Below are positions 11,409-22,629 of a stretch of DNA of 64,000 nucleotides, in pieces. The notes under the pieces are model-generated. The model saw nothing but the letters and a program-made list of their open reading frames with translations, made no database searches and was not told the origin of the DNA. The position numbers were made by a program, and so were the translations under genes. Numbering within the stretch: the stretch's first letter is position 1; every line of letters begins with the position of its first letter. This DNA comes from Rhynchopus sp. YZ270_cl-10. Its lineage: Eukaryota; Euglenozoa; Diplonemea; Diplonemida; Diplonemidae. Where the stretch lies: NCBI GenBank assembly GCA_964035575.1, contig OZ037875.1:992001-1056000 (forward strand), in the 5' to 3' direction.

Positions 11409-11932
11409 TTTTCAACTTACCTTCCTTCACCCCCCTGTAAGGGCAACCGTAGGTGAAGTAAGGTATAGTATTGAAATCGATGTGGGGGGGGAGTAAAGGG
11501 TCAATTTTACAAAACCAGATTTTGAGGAAAATTTTAGCCGAAAATGGGCCCCACGTATAAGCAACCGGGCTCATATTTCTCAAAATTTAAGTGGTCAAAA
11601 AATTGTCCAATTTTCGAGATTGACCCCACCACTGCACGGGCGGAGCCCAAAAATGCAAATAAGGACCCTTTTCAACTTACCTTCCTTCACCCCCCTGTAA
11701 GGGCAACCGTAGGTGAAGTAAGGTATAGTATTGAAATCGATGTGGGGGGGGAGTAAAGGGTCAATTTTACAAAACCAGATTTTGAGGAAAATTTTAGCCG
11801 AAAATGGGCCCCACGTATAAGCAACCGGGCTCATATTTCTCAAAATTTAAGTGGTCAAAAAATTGTCCAATTTTCGAGATTGACCCCACCACTGCACGGG
11901 CGGAGCCCAAAAATGCAAATAAGGACCCTTTT
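11409..11932. repeat. tandem duplication of a 260-bp unit
   Basis: Units 11409-11668 and 11669-11930 appear identical by eye; both run from TTTTCAACTTACCTTCC to AATAAGGACCC. Each unit contains the GACCCCACCAC...GGGCGGA module also present in the transposons at 4639-5817 and 46178-47269. The match suggests a recent unequal exchange. Confidence 0.9.
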
Positions 11933-12039
11933 TAATTTGTTCTCTTGAAATGTATAATTTCATGTTTTCGCGAAAAAAATAGCAACTGATCCTACAAGGG
12001 TTGAAGGAAGGTGGTTGAAAATAACAATAACAACAAGAA

Positions 12040-12180
12040 CAACTAATTGCTAAGAAAAAAGCGGGGTGTGCTGTGGAAAGCTCCGCAGTAGAAGAGCAGA
12101 ATGCTGGGCGTGTTGTAGATTATTTCTACAGGATGGAGTTCCACAGCACACCCCGTTTTTTTTCCGATAGCAATTACTTG
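12040..12180. mobile_element. small hairpin MITE with ~38-bp inverted ends
   Basis: The left end (AACTAATTGCTAAG..., then CGGGGTGTGCTGTGGAA) and right end (TTCCACAGCACACCCCG..., then GCAATTACTTG) are reverse complements apart from a few bases in the A/T run. The central spacer is about 60 nt. No second copy is seen in this window. Confidence 0.7.
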
Positions 12181-12345
12181 TTTTTTTTTAACTCTCTTTT
12201 TTTATATTTTCATCCCCTTCCCTTCCCTCATCAATTGATTTTCCTACTGAGACGGTACCTTGTGAATAAAAAAAATTTACAACCCCACCCTTTAAGGTAA
12301 CCAATTTCATGTTATTTAGATGGCTAAACACGTTCATCTGACTAA

Positions 12346-12380
<35 letters not shown>

Positions 12381-13407
12381 CCCCCTTTTCCCCTTGTTTT
12401 TGTGGTGTTTTGATGGATTTCCTCGCAAAACGCTTGGGTGGACTTTCGTCTCCAAAAAAAATAAAATCAAATAAAATAAAATGCAAAAATGTGTGCAGAC
12501 CACTTGCGTGGTGGCTGACCATTTTCAGATTTATCAATTCCCCCTCCCCTCCCCCCCTTTTTTTTAAAGTCACAAGAAGAGGTGTGATTCCTTGTGTCAC
12601 AATACATCTTTTAAGCTTTCTGAAAAAGACGTTTTTATCGTTTGCAAGAAAATTGCTAAAAAAAACTTTTTCTTCACTAGAGGGATGACACTGTCTCCTA
12701 TCACCCTATGAGTTCACGTCAACACCACTACTAATCAAAAATAAACAGAGCACAAAGCATTTTCAAACACCCCCTGAGTTCTTGCGGAAGGGAGGGGTGG
12801 TCATGGTGTTTGTATTACGTAAGGAAATTCCAAAAAAAATTCCCCCTGTTACAAAACTCGACTCTTGCAGTCGCCAACTCTACTCGACTAGAAAAAGGGG
12901 GAAGATTATTTTCGTTGAACGCAGCCAAAAAAAAAAAAAAAAAAAAAAAACAGTGTATGAGATCTGAATTGTGTCTTCTTGGCAAAAGGAAATAGAAACG
13001 ACTGACCGGTGCATACCCAGCTTTTTTGTTTACCCTTTTTTCCACACCACGACTAACGCCATTCTTTAGCGAAGAAAAAAAATTCTTTGGGTTGAGGATG
13101 ATCTGCATCTATCCTTTGAAATTCATTAGCCTTCGGGCGACTTTGTGTACAGAACCCGTCCTCGGACAGGTGATTGTCGAAACTACAATAAAAAACTACA
13201 CAGCTTGCGGAGCGACAAGCGACAAGACCCCCCTCCCCTTTTTTTTTGGTACCCTCTCACGAGAGAGCTTTGTATTGCTAGTCAAATTTCCCCCCCTTCT
13301 TTTTTACTTACCATCATATCCTGAAGTCAGTTTCTATTTTTTGCGCTCATTTGTTTGCTCACACGAACAATGTATAACAAAGGGTGGGTGGGGGGGGGGG
13401 GGGGGGG
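12181..13407. other. intergenic, homopolymer rich with hairpin repeats
   Basis: No gene is supported. It includes a (CT)n run at 12350-12378, an A run at 12927-12950, repeat H at about 13135-13195, and a short form of repeat E at about 13248-13285. A long G-run (13390-13407) abuts the next foldback element. Confidence 0.6.
13135..13195 (+). repeat. hairpin repeat H (representative)
   Basis: GCGACTTTGTGTACAGAACC is followed by CCGTC, a CTCG or TTCG loop, GGACAGG, then GATTGTC and an A-rich tail. The CC.GTC/GGACAGG arms pair around the tetraloop. Related copies lie near 10468, 20215, 52760 and 57310, all on the + strand; the last has switched stem bases (CCCAC/GGTGGG around TTCG). Confidence 0.7.
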
Positions 13408-14606
13408 TAGGGGAGGGTCACTGTACTCGATAAATGCGATTTTTCCGATTTTGATCCTCAGAACCGCAGAAGTACCCGAAAACTATACCAAACCACCTAG
13501 GGGACCCAAAAAACGCACCAGCGCCCCAGTTTTGACACAGAAACACTCAGATGATGCCTGAAATGCAATTTTTAAAAAATGCCTACAGAACTTGTACCTG
13601 ACCACCCCCCGTAGATAGAGCAAATCACACATTCATCACGCCTCAGTGTGGGCCAGGGGCCAGAAAAGCCCCCAAAGCCACATATTTTCACCCCAGAACC
13701 TATCCCGAGGGGTACCCAGGCTGTTTCGGGGTGTTTAAAGGGACTTGGTGGAACTTAGAACTATGTTTCAAAAAGGGTACAAGTACTGTGCCAAGGGTTT
13801 TCCCACCCTAAGGTATCTGAAGCCGTCAAAAAACGTGAAGTAGGCAATAAATCAAAAAATACCCCCTGAGGTCAAAAAAACCACACCATAGGCCCATTTG
13901 GACCCCAAAAATCGAATTCCGCCCGGTTTTGGGCACTTTTGACCACTTCTGAGCGACTTTTTTGCGTTTTTTAAAAGTGACCACCAACTTGTACCTGCCC
14001 ACCCCCCCTGTAGATAGAGCAACTCACACATTCATCACGCCTCAGTGTGAGCCAGGGGCCAGAAAAGCCCCCAAAGCCACATATTTTCACTCCAGAACCT
14101 ATCCCGAGGGGTACCCAGGCTGTTTCGGGGTGTTTAGAGGGACTTGGTGGAACTTAGAACCATGTTTCAAAAAGGGTACAAGTACTTGGTCCCTTGAGAG
14201 GGCAAACCCTTGTCACAGTACTTGTACCCTTTTTGAAACATGGTTCTAAGTTCCACCAAGTCCCTCTAAACACCCCGAAACAGCCTGGGTACCCCTCGGG
14301 ATAGGTTCTGGAGTGAAAATATGTGGCTTTGGGGGCTTTTCTGGCCCCTGGCCCACACTGAGGCGTGATGAATGTGTGATTTGCTCTATCTACGGGGGGT
14401 GGTCAGGTACAAGTTCTGTAGGCACTCTTTAAAAATTGCATTTCAGGCATCATCTGAGTGTTTCTGTGTCAAAACTGGGGCGCTGGTGCGTTTTTTGGGT
14501 CCCCTAGGTGGTTTGGTATGGTTTTCGGGGACTTCTGCGGTTCTGAGGATCAAAATCGGAAAAATCGCATTTATCGAGAGATTTAACGTGCAGTGACCCT
14601 CCCCTA
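13408..14606. mobile_element. foldback element PAL-C, 1.2 kb, with internal duplication
   Basis: The ends read TAGGGGAGGGTCACTG and CAGTGACCCTCCCCTA, with long G-runs outside. The outer arm near 13425-13790 is the reverse complement of 14215-14606. A stretch of about 210 bp (13610-13785) recurs in direct orientation at about 13985-14190, next to the centre. The arms share the motif GAGGTCAAAAAA with PAL-A and PAL-B but are otherwise quite diverged. There is no coding capacity. Confidence 0.8.
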
Positions 14607-15208
14607 GGGGGGGGGGGTTAGGGGTCCACGTAACGTTAAATCCTTAAGAGCCAATGTCCAAAGCCCATTTTTTTAGTTGGGCCAAAAAATTTACTAAAGT
14701 GGCCGGAAATCCACTCGGGCATCGAAACAAAATCTAAAGAAAACAAGAATTGACTCCCACGGAGCGCTTCTTGTGCAATAAAAAAAGAAGAAAAAAATAC
14801 GTTTATTTGACAAAAAAAAAAGTGGTTTTGGACACGAAAAACGGCTTGGTGGACTAGTGGGGGTGAGGTGAAAGCAAGAGGCAATACAGAGTATGATTTT
14901 TCCATACCCCCTCTTGTTTTGTTTCGGGATTTTTTTTTTCTTTTTGAAAATCGGGTTCAATTTTTGTTTTATTATACCATATGGCCCTTGCAGCTGGGGG
15001 TAAAAAGGTGGATTGTTTCTCTACCTATTTTTCTTTTCTTTTCTCTTCTTAGAATTCCCCCCTTCCCACCCCAGCGTCAGCGCTGCGTTCTAGAGATGTT
15101 TGCGCTCTCAGCTTCACCCCCTTTTTTTATTTCAAATGTGTGACGTGAATACACACGATCATACCCTATCCACACTCCACAATTTACCCTTCAGCGTGAG
15201 TGCAAATA

Positions 15209-15265
15209 ATAGTGGAGCTCATCCTCAGGTGTCCACACTAATACAACCAAGTTTTTCAAAAAAAA
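15209..15265 (+). repeat. hairpin repeat B, copy 3
   Basis: ATAGTGGAGCTCATCCTCAG, GTGTCCACACTAATACAACC and AAGTTTTTC are followed by an A-run. It has the same order and strand as the other copies. Confidence 0.85.
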
Positions 15266-16048
15266 AAAAAAATAAAGGCAGCCGTTGTACTAGAAGGCTT
15301 CGGCCAGCATTGAGTATAGACTTTAGTTTACCTACCAAGATGGGTGCTTTAGGCGATTGATGACACAAAAAAAGCACAAATTTCTTTAAAAAAGAGCACA
15401 AAGCGAACATAAAAAAAGCGAAAAACATTATCTATTTTTTGTATGGGTTTGGTGCGGTCGGAACCAGATAGGAAAAGTACGAGGAATTCGGTGGAAGAAT
15501 ACCCGGTTCCCCCTGGTATAGAAGTACGGGAGAAGTACAGGGAATTTGGGTTCCGATCGCATCAGGGGTTTGCGGAATTTTTCCCCCTTCCAACTCAGCA
15601 TGAGCCTCCAATTTTCTGCTATTCTGATGGCTAATAAACGAGGCTCAGGCTCATCTTTTCAAAAACCCTTTGCTTTTTACTCTACAAAAACCTCTCCTTC
15701 TTTTTCCTTCTTTTTTTAGTGTCTTGCGTCCCAGAGGCGTTTGCACTTCATTACCTTTTTTTTTGCCTTTGCTGGTGGGTTTCTTTCGAAAGCATTTTTC
15801 CACGAAAGGCCGTAAACCTTGCGAAATCCCAATGGGAACAATATGACCATTTTTTTTGGGGATGTTCCCCTCCTTTTTTGTCTCTATTTTACCTTCTGTT
15901 CAGTAGAATAGATAGTAAATGAACCAATTCTCTTGGTATTCGACTGCCTGAGGTTAATTGTACCCAATATTGAAAAGATGGGCGTGAGGATCATCTTTTC
16001 GTGGTTGTTGTTCACTGGAGCTTTTTTTTTTGCTGAATTTTCCTTTAA

Positions 16049-16085
16049 AAGATGTGTGTGCACGAGAGGCACATTCGTCTTCTTT
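16049..16085 (+). repeat. hairpin repeat F (representative)
   Basis: GATGTGTGTGC, then the loop ACGAGAG, then GCACATTCGTC; the two arms pair almost end to end. Related copies lie near 10638, 30478, 32243 and 42155 on the + strand. The loop is the same as in repeats C and E, but the stem sequence differs. Confidence 0.75.
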
Positions 16086-16439
16086 CTTTTCTGTTTTGGC
16101 CGGTCTTTGTATGCACAAAACTAAAAAAAGCAAAAAAAAAGTGTCATCACCACACTGTGCGATCTCCCCACGCAACCGTGATCCCCTAGTAGTGGCTGTA
16201 CTGTGATATTTTCCCATCATAATACATCACAATACAGCTGATATTGTGATGTGCATTATGTATTATATGATGGAGACAATTTTCAATAATACAGGCAACT
16301 ATTAGTGACCCCAATCTCTGGTGGATTTGAGGGAGGTGGATTGTGTTCAACAATCCATCTCCCGTCTTTTCTCCCACCTCTTCCCCAAACCAAAAGAATT
16401 TTTCTTCCTTTTCATTCAAAAAAAAAAGAAAAAAAAATG

Positions 16440-16474
16440 TATAGTGGAGTTCATCCTTCGGGTGTCTACACTAA
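16440..16474 (+). repeat. hairpin repeat B, copy 4, left half (split by an insertion)
   Basis: ATAGTGGAGTTCATCCTTCG and GGTGTCTACACTAA stop at 16474; the missing right half (AATACAAACCAAGTTTTCAAA) resumes at 19374. This proves that the intervening 2.9 kb is an insertion and gives its exact edges. Confidence 0.9.
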
Positions 16475-19373
16475 CACGGTGGCCCATTCCTACCCTTAGG
16501 GTAGGGTCCGCGGGGGGTACCCAAGGGGGTACCCCCCAGACTACCCCATGGGGTACCCCATGGGGTACCCCCCAAATCTGAGGGGTACCCCATGGGGTAC
16601 CCCCCAGACTACCCCCGGGGGTACCCCCCGGGGTACCCCGCGCGGACCCTGACTGGCACTGGGGGTACACAGGTACACAGGTACACAGGTACACAGGTAC
16701 ACAGGTACACAGGTACACAGGTACACAGGTACACAGGTACACAGGTACACAGGTACACAGGTACACAGGTACACAGGTACACAGGTACACAGGTACACAG
16801 GTACACAGGTACACAGGTACAGCCAGAGTGCCAGAGTGCCAGAGTCAAGGGTCCGCGCGGGGTCCGCCCCCCGATGACATAACGAAGTATCGCTTGAAAA
16901 TACCGTTCAATATATGTTGCTTGGTGTGCATGAAGAAGGACACACAAGGTATATCAAACGATAAATCAATCAGATAAACGTTACATCATCGGAAAATTGT
17001 TGGCACCGCCCCCCTGTCTTCGTATTTATTACCCCGTCGACAGGCCAAACAGTGTTGGGCTCAGAAGAAGCAGTGCAAGACAGTCACTGGGGATCAACAT
17101 GAGAACCAACTCCCAACAACACAGGCTACCGAAGTAGCAGGTGGGGTGTTGCGGGTGTTTGGGGTGAGAAAATCGATTTTGGTAAGTTGCAGCAGAACAT
17201 TCTTAAGTTCGCACTAGTCGAGAGAGGCTTACCCGCTGCAGTGAAGCAGTGCACCCATTTAAGGGTGGAGAAGCGTGACACGCACATACAAGTATGTACG
17301 TTACTTCAACAAAGGCTGAATTCTGGTAATTCTAAGGGATGTGAATTCAGCCACCACGCAGGTAGTGTTTTAAGGTTCCTCGCTTTGTGCTGCACAGCGG
17401 ACTAATGACACAAAGGAGTTGCCCCCGCTCTCTTTCGCGCAAACTTAAGAAAATTCTGAAGTAACTACAACCTGGCGTGCGGGTACAGATGCATTGCTTT
17501 GTTCTTTCCTCAAAGTCATATCTGATCTCTCGGGTCTGTTCTAAAGTCAGTGTTTAGATAAGCATCCACTTGACTCGTTCTAACAACCGTTGAAATCTAG
17601 AACAAAACAATACGCTGCCCCTTCTCACACCAAGCCGCCATGCTTCAAGAGCATGCCCTGGGCAAAAATTACTGTGACAAAAATTGGTTTTCTGGGGGAA
17701 CGCGATATTTCTTGTGCCTGCTGTAGTCCTCCGCAAGAGCAGAGGACAGACTTTCCGGATCCCGAAGCCAAATTTTTTGCACTAGCTATGCTCCCTAATG
17801 GCTATAGCAGTGACTGACTAAGAGTTTCATAATAATTGAGGTGGTCTATGGGGTGGGTTAATGGAAAAATTGGTTTAAAAACCCAACTTTTGCGGTCGCC
17901 ACCTGGTTTGAAATAATTGCACCAGCTCTTCCATCGGCACTGTTTCGCTGTCACGATGAAGGGTCGTCGGTTCGGGTACCTGTTGAGAGAAATTGAGTGC
18001 AAAAGTAGAGACTACAACAAAAAAAATCAAACAAACAAACAAGAAGCCGCTCCGTACCTCTTCCATGCAAAAAAGAAAGTAAAAGACTGCCCTTCCTCAG
18101 TCCGGAAGTAGCACCTCATCCGGTTCCCTGACGTAAAAGAGTTGTAGAGGTTACGAGATGCCATGATAAAAAAGTAAAAGTGACAATTTTGACAATAAAA
18201 ATATGCTTCGATTGACATCCGAGCGGGACAAAGGCGAAAAGGGGGAGCGGGGGGGTGTAAAAACCGGGGCTTAAAAACATACCTTGCAGCACTCGCTCGG
18301 CCTACTCTCCAGGTACGAGAACATCACTGCACGAACAATCCCACTGATACTGATACCTGCATTCTATTTGTTGCCACATGGTAAAAATGACCAAAACTTC
18401 GACCAATTTTTTTTTCTTCACAATTTGCTCATTGAGACTTTGGATTTTTTGGGCCATTTATGACCTACCACGCCCGATTTTGGGCGAGAAGAAAAAAAAA
18501 TTTGGGTCAAAAATCGAGGCGTCTTTGGTAAAATCACGACTTTTCGGGCGCGAAACCACGTTTTAGACCCCCACAGATGCTCAAAAGTGCCAAATTTTGC
18601 TTTTAATGGCCTCAAAGGATCACGGGAGCACCCCTCGTAATTACGAGGGCTCCCCACGCCGTGACGTCGTCATTGCGCGCGTAATTTCCCACGTATGCGG
18701 GCGTGGTTGGTCATAAAATGGCCCAAAAACCCCAAACAAAACCTCAGATTGACCAAATCGAGGAAAAATTGTCAAGTCGAAATTTCAGCCAAAATACGGT
18801 CATTTTGGTTATACCCCGCGGTGTATGCAGTAGCTAGAACACGTACACAGCTAAGTTCCTAAGCGATTTCCTTCACATTTTTCATGAAAAATTGGTCAAA
18901 AATCGACTTGTCTTTGGTAAAAAAACCACGAAAAATCGGCTGCGCAAAACCACGTTTTAGACCCCCACAGATGCTCAAAAGTGCCAATTTTTGCTTTTAA
19001 TGGCCTCAAATCGTCGAAATTAGGCCTATATAGGGCAAAAAAAAATTTTTGAGAGTCCCTTTCCCTGGGAGGCAATAGCCACCGGGTGTGCAGGGGGTAC
19101 CCCGGGGGGTACCCCCCAGGGTCCGCGGGGGTACCCCATGGGGTACCCCCGCGGACCCTGAGGGGTACCCCCGCGGACCCTGGGGGGTACCCCTCGGGGT
19201 ACCCCAAACCCCCCAAAGGGTACCCCGCGCGGACCCTACCCAACCCTGTGGGGTACCCCCTGGGGTAGCCCACGCGAGGGGGTACCCCCCGCGGACCCTA
19301 CCCTGTGTGGTACCCTACCCTGCGGGGTACCCCTTTTGGGGGTACCCCCAAAAGGGTCTGCTGGGCCACCGTG
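16475..19373. mobile_element. 2.9 kb inserted element with CACGGTGGCCCA ends
   Basis: The ends are CACGGTGGCCCA and TGGGCCACCGTG, flanked by AA on both sides (16473-16474 and 19374-19375), a 2-bp target duplication confirmed by the split repeat B. Next to both ends are about 150-300 bp of GGGTACCCC-rich palindromic DNA (16500-16660 and 19090-19360). The left side also holds an 8-bp VNTR. The middle (16860-19080) is unique sequence with a direct repeat of about 60 bp (18550-18612 and 18950-19012). No transposase is seen. Ends starting CAC with a short duplication recall CACTA/Mirage/Chapaev elements, but this is inference. Confidence 0.75.
16664..16821 (+). repeat. VNTR, 8-bp unit GTACACAG, about 20 copies
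   Basis: Nearly perfect tandem copies of GTACACAG lie between GGGTACCCC-rich palindromes inside the 2.9 kb element. Translation in any frame gives only a monotonous peptide, so it is not coding. Confidence 0.95.
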
Positions 19374-19720
19374 AATACAAACCAAGTTTTCAAAAAAAAA
19401 AAAATGTCTCATTTCTGCCACATCTTCTCTGAACGCCGTTCTGTACGTTATCTAGCCTTCGGCAAAATGCTGTACTACTATCTACCCTTTGGTAGGGTAT
19501 TATTTTTTGATTTTGGCAGATCTCATTGCCAATAACTATTATTATTTTTTTTCGGGGGGGTTTTGTGTGTGTATGTGGGGTGGATCGACTGAAAAAAAGA
19601 CCCCTTTTAGGTGGTGCACAGTCCATAATTATTTACGATTTGTTTCTTCTTTGTTTTGCAGAACGACAGCAAAGCCTCGCTTCAAAAAAAAAAAAAAAGA
19701 AATCTGGGGTATTAGACAGG

Positions 19721-19937
19721 CACGGTGATGATGTTACTAAGGTTTTTGGTGACATATGGCATGCCATGCTATGTGACATGTTGTTTTATATCATGTAATA
19801 TGACATGGTGAAGCAATGTCGCATCACATGTCATGTTTAAAGCATGTCATACAGCATATCATGTAACATGTCTTATGACATGTTGTGTTCAAAAGTATGT
19901 AATGTACACCAAAAACATTGGTAACATCATCACCGTG
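19721..19937. mobile_element. 217-bp MITE with CACGGTGATGATG ends
   Basis: The left end (CACGGTGATGATGTTAC...GTTTTTGGTG) and right end are reverse complements over about 31 bp with three mismatches. GG flanks both sides (19719-19720 and 19938-19939), a candidate 2-bp duplication. The inside is built from many ACATG/CATGT words. It shares the terminal CACGGTG with the 2.9 kb element. Confidence 0.8.
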
Positions 19938-21042
19938 GGGTGATAGGCTGCAGGTACTACAGCTAAAGCTGCAAAGTCCGCTCAAATTTCAGGATGTCCT
20001 CCACCTGATCCCTTTCGCTTATTCTGTGTTGGTGGCTCTTTTGACCCCACATTATATTGTTTTTTTTAAAATCTGTTCACGTTGATAAGATGCTCACCCA
20101 AGGTGAGAGTCTGATATCAAAGTGGAAAGATAATTAAAAAAAAGTGCATTTCGCAAACTCGCCCAAAGCCTATTTTTATTTTCATTCATTCCAAACAAAA
20201 AAATTCAAAAAAGAAATGTACAGAACCCGTCTTCGGACAGGCGATTGTCAGCGAAAAAAAGCCTACATTTGGGCCAATATTTTGGGGTGGGTTATTTTAT
20301 TTTATTTTTAGAAATTGGTCAAAATATCCCCGATACAGGGGAAAATGCAAATGGGGGTGTGTTCTATTTTGGTGATGCAATCATTTTTGTTTTTTTGTGA
20401 TTCCATCATTGACAGATTACGTTTGTGTCATTTTCTTTTCTTTTTCTTTTTCTGCGCCTCATTTAATTAAGGTGACTAAGCACAGAGAGGCTTAGGTTCA
20501 TCTTATCCAGCTTTTTCTTTTCTTTTCTTTTTTTACTCAGACAGCATTCGGTGGGAAGATCAATCAGGGCAACCCTTACTTAGGCACATGCCGAAGTTGG
20601 CCCGACAGAGGTGTGAGTGAGAGTCACACTCGGTAGTCTTTTCTTCACATGTCAGATGAAAACCACGAAATGGATTGTAGGACTGCATGGTTGGGGTGTC
20701 CACCCCCCCGGTACAGCCGGTCATTGTACCAAGGTACACTGTTCACGAGAGGGCTGTTGTATTTCAAGTCAACTTTCTTTTTTTTGCTTCTCCGTGCTGC
20801 CCTTTTTATCTCTATTTTTTCCCCCCTACAAAGGCGACTATAGCGCACTGAGGCGCAGTTCAGCTCACCCTCTTTTTTATCTCTCTCCAAACAAAAAAAA
20901 ACAAAAATGCAAATCTAGTGAAACACATCCTGTGTCAACTAATACAGCCAAGTTTACAAAAAAAAAAAAACAGCAAAAACCAAAACCAAAAAAAAAAAAC
21001 AAAAAAAGCAAAGAAACCACAGAAAAAGAACGCACAATATTT
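19938..21042. other. intergenic repeat-rich stretch
   Basis: No gene is supported. It holds repeat H (about 20215-20252), repeat C (20469-20510), repeat E full length (20661-20776), an I-type hairpin (about 20833-20870) and a worn repeat B (about 20915-20965). Confidence 0.6.
20661..20776 (+). repeat. hairpin repeat E, long form
   Basis: AACCACGAAATGGATTGTAG, then GACTGCATGGTTGGGG with CCACCCCCCCGGTACA and a GGTCATTGTACC block, then GGTACACTGTTCACGAGAGG and GTTGTATTTCAAGTCAACTT. Long copies recur at 30129-30241 and 42889-43012. Short forms with only the CACGAGAGG part lie near 11183, 13248, 28672, 38432 and 42220. All are on the + strand. Confidence 0.8.
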
Positions 21043-21424
21043 AAAAAAAGAACCATTTTCCTTTCTCCAGCCCTCTCTCCCTCTCTCTCTCTCCCCCCAC
21101 ACCCTTCAACCCCCCAATCGCGTCCTCCTGTCCTGCCACTGGCTCCTGCGTCTCCCACTCCGCCCTGAACTCCCGGTACCTCGCGTAGCTCCTGCGAAGT
21201 GTCGTCCAGTAAGACTTCGCTAACGCGTTGTCCAGCGCCTCCTGCGCTTTTCTTTTTATTTTTGCTCGGGTTTCTTTCGATATAGGCTGCTGCTTCAGCA
21301 ACGGCCTTCCTTTGTTGTTGTATGTTGTTGTCGACGGGGGTAAGAGAATGCTGTAAGTTTTTGGGGTCGGGTTGGGGGGTTTTTGTTGTATTTGTGTTGT
21401 CGTAGTAATTTGCTGATTTGATAG

Positions 21425-22441
21425 TCACTGGACGCTCTGGTCGCTGTCTGGATCCTGCTTTGTAACACCCTTTCCTCCTTTCTTCCCCTTTGTGCCCTTT
21501 CCCGCACCCTTTCCCGACGTCCCTATAGGGTAGGGATGGTACCTACCCGAATCGGCCTTTTTTGCGGTGATGGCTTGGTGGCGTGAAGCATTTGTCTTTC
21601 TCTGTTCTTCCGCTGCCTCCTCTGAGTACCGGGTGTGCAGCGAGAGGGAAAACGTTTTGGGGGTGCACGCCTTTGCCTTCCGGCTGTAGTAAGTTGCTGC
21701 GGCACCGCCGTGCACCGCTCCGCATGATGTCATTTCCACGATGGTGTTGTGTAAGGCGCTGAGGTGGGGGTCGACTGTGGTTGCTCCTTCCATCCGGGAC
21801 AAGTATTCGTCAAAATGGACGAAGGCCTTTGAAAGTCCGGTCTCCCAGCCTGCCCCTTTTCCCTCCTCTGGCAACGTTGCCTCACGAAACACCCTTGACA
21901 CCTCGCCCCGAATCAGGCGGCGAACGGTAGGCTTCAGCAGTCCGCTCACCCACGTGCTCACCACATACACTGAGAAACCCCGCGGTAGCCCTTCTTCCGC
22001 TTCCACCGCCTTCTTCTTCAAAGCCTTGATCTCCTCACTCTGTTTTTCCACCAGCTCCTCCAGTCGGGCCACCCGTTCGGCCAGTTCCCCCGGGTGTGCC
22101 CCCTCGGGGCCCGCTTCCAAAGCATGTGGGGGTGCCGGGTTGCCCTGTTCTTCGTGCACCATCGCTGCCGCTGCCTGTTGCTGCGTCCACGCGCACACTA
22201 GACACACCCACCCCGGCTCTCCCGCCAGCTCCAAAAAAGCATCAGCCGTCGCCTTCTTCGGGAGTCGGGTGCGGACGCAGGTTCTCGTCGTGCTTTGGCC
22301 ACAGGCTGCGCATGTCACCGCCGTTGGCCCGTCGTGGATGGTGTCGCAGTGGGGGAAGACGCAGTGTTGTACAAGGGGGGCGGCGGGCTCCTCCGACAAT
22401 GGGGGCACTACCACCTGGTCCCAGTCCACGTTGGCGTCCAT
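21425..22441 (-). CDS. zinc-binding, coiled-coil protein, probably mobile-element ORF1
   Basis: 338 aa. Residues about 25-90 hold cysteine/histidine pairs (C..H and CAAC, then CLVC), in the style of a PHD/RING-like or treble-clef zinc site. Residues about 122-150 form a coiled coil (LEELVEKQSEEIKALKKKA). The C-terminal third is basic and ends in a G/K-rich tail (GKGAGKGTKGKKGGKG), suited to binding nucleic acid. The zinc site, coiled coil and basic tail suggest a gag-like ORF1. It is opposite in strand to every host gene and is bounded by low-complexity repeats, which supports a mobile origin. No database match could be checked. Confidence 0.45.
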   Translation of the reverse strand: MDANVDWDQVVVPPLSEEPAAPLVQHCVFPHCDTIHDGPTAVTCAACGQSTTRTCVRTRLPKKATADAFLELAGEPGWVCLVCAWTQQQAAAAMVHEEQGNPAPPHALEAGPEGAHPGELAERVARLEELVEKQSEEIKALKKKAVEAEEGLPRGFSVYVVSTWVSGLLKPTVRRLIRGEVSRVFREATLPEEGKGAGWETGLSKAFVHFDEYLSRMEGATTVDPHLSALHNTIVEMTSCGAVHGGAAATYYSRKAKACTPKTFSLSLHTRYSEEAAEEQRKTNASRHQAITAKKADSGRYHPYPIGTSGKGAGKGTKGKKGGKGVTKQDPDSDQSVQ

Positions 22442-22464
22442 CGTAGGTGTCGGTTTGATGTGGT

Positions 22465-22615
22465 TCTGTTACGGGTGATTGTTGATATGAATTTTTACGC
22501 GCTCAGGCGTTGGGGGTTCTGTTCCGGATGATTGTTGATATGAATTTTACGCGCTTAGGCGTTGGGTGTTATGTTACGGATGATTGTGATATGAATTTTA
22601 CGCGCTCTGGTGTTT
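22465..22615. repeat. three tandem copies of a ~62-bp unit
   Basis: Units contain GATGATTGTTGATATGAATT, TTTACGCGCT and AGGCGTTGGG, repeated three times with small changes. They lie just upstream of the minus-strand ORF, as a promoter-like or terminal repeat array of that element might. Confidence 0.8.
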
Positions 22616-22629
22616 GGGGGGGGGGGGGG

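Larger units (their letters stand above)
14607..16474. other. intergenic repeat-rich stretch
   Basis: No gene is supported. It holds repeat B (15209-15265), an I-type hairpin (about 15278-15310, GTACTAGAAGGCTTCGGC), repeat G (about 15718-15750), repeat F (about 16049-16085) and the left half of a split repeat B copy (16440-16474). A short stretch at 15440-15640 has less biased composition but no convincing product. Confidence 0.6.
21113..22615 (-). mobile_element. remnant of a protein-coding mobile element (possible tyrosine-recombinase retroelement or Crypton kin)
   Basis: It is the only protein-coding stretch on the minus strand among the host genes. It holds a zinc-binding/coiled-coil ORF (21425-22441). 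Just downstream on the same strand is a short reading stretch whose helical segment (LAKSYWTTLRRSYARYREF) resembles the N-terminal DNA-binding helices of tyrosine recombinases. Upstream lie three tandem repeats. The element looks incomplete and broken. Ngaro/VIPER/DIRS-like elements carry a gag-like ORF beside such a recombinase, hence the suggestion; no reverse transcriptase is visible here. Age cannot be judged from one copy. Confidence 0.4.

Noticed and set aside
16416-16947. Minus and plus frames with YLCTCVPV or TGTQVHRY repeats
   Set aside because: Translation of an 8-bp VNTR inside a mobile element.
17187-17817. Two ORFs of 72-75 codons with less biased composition
   Set aside because: They lie inside the 2.9 kb inserted element, lack splice or domain signals and have no recognised product.
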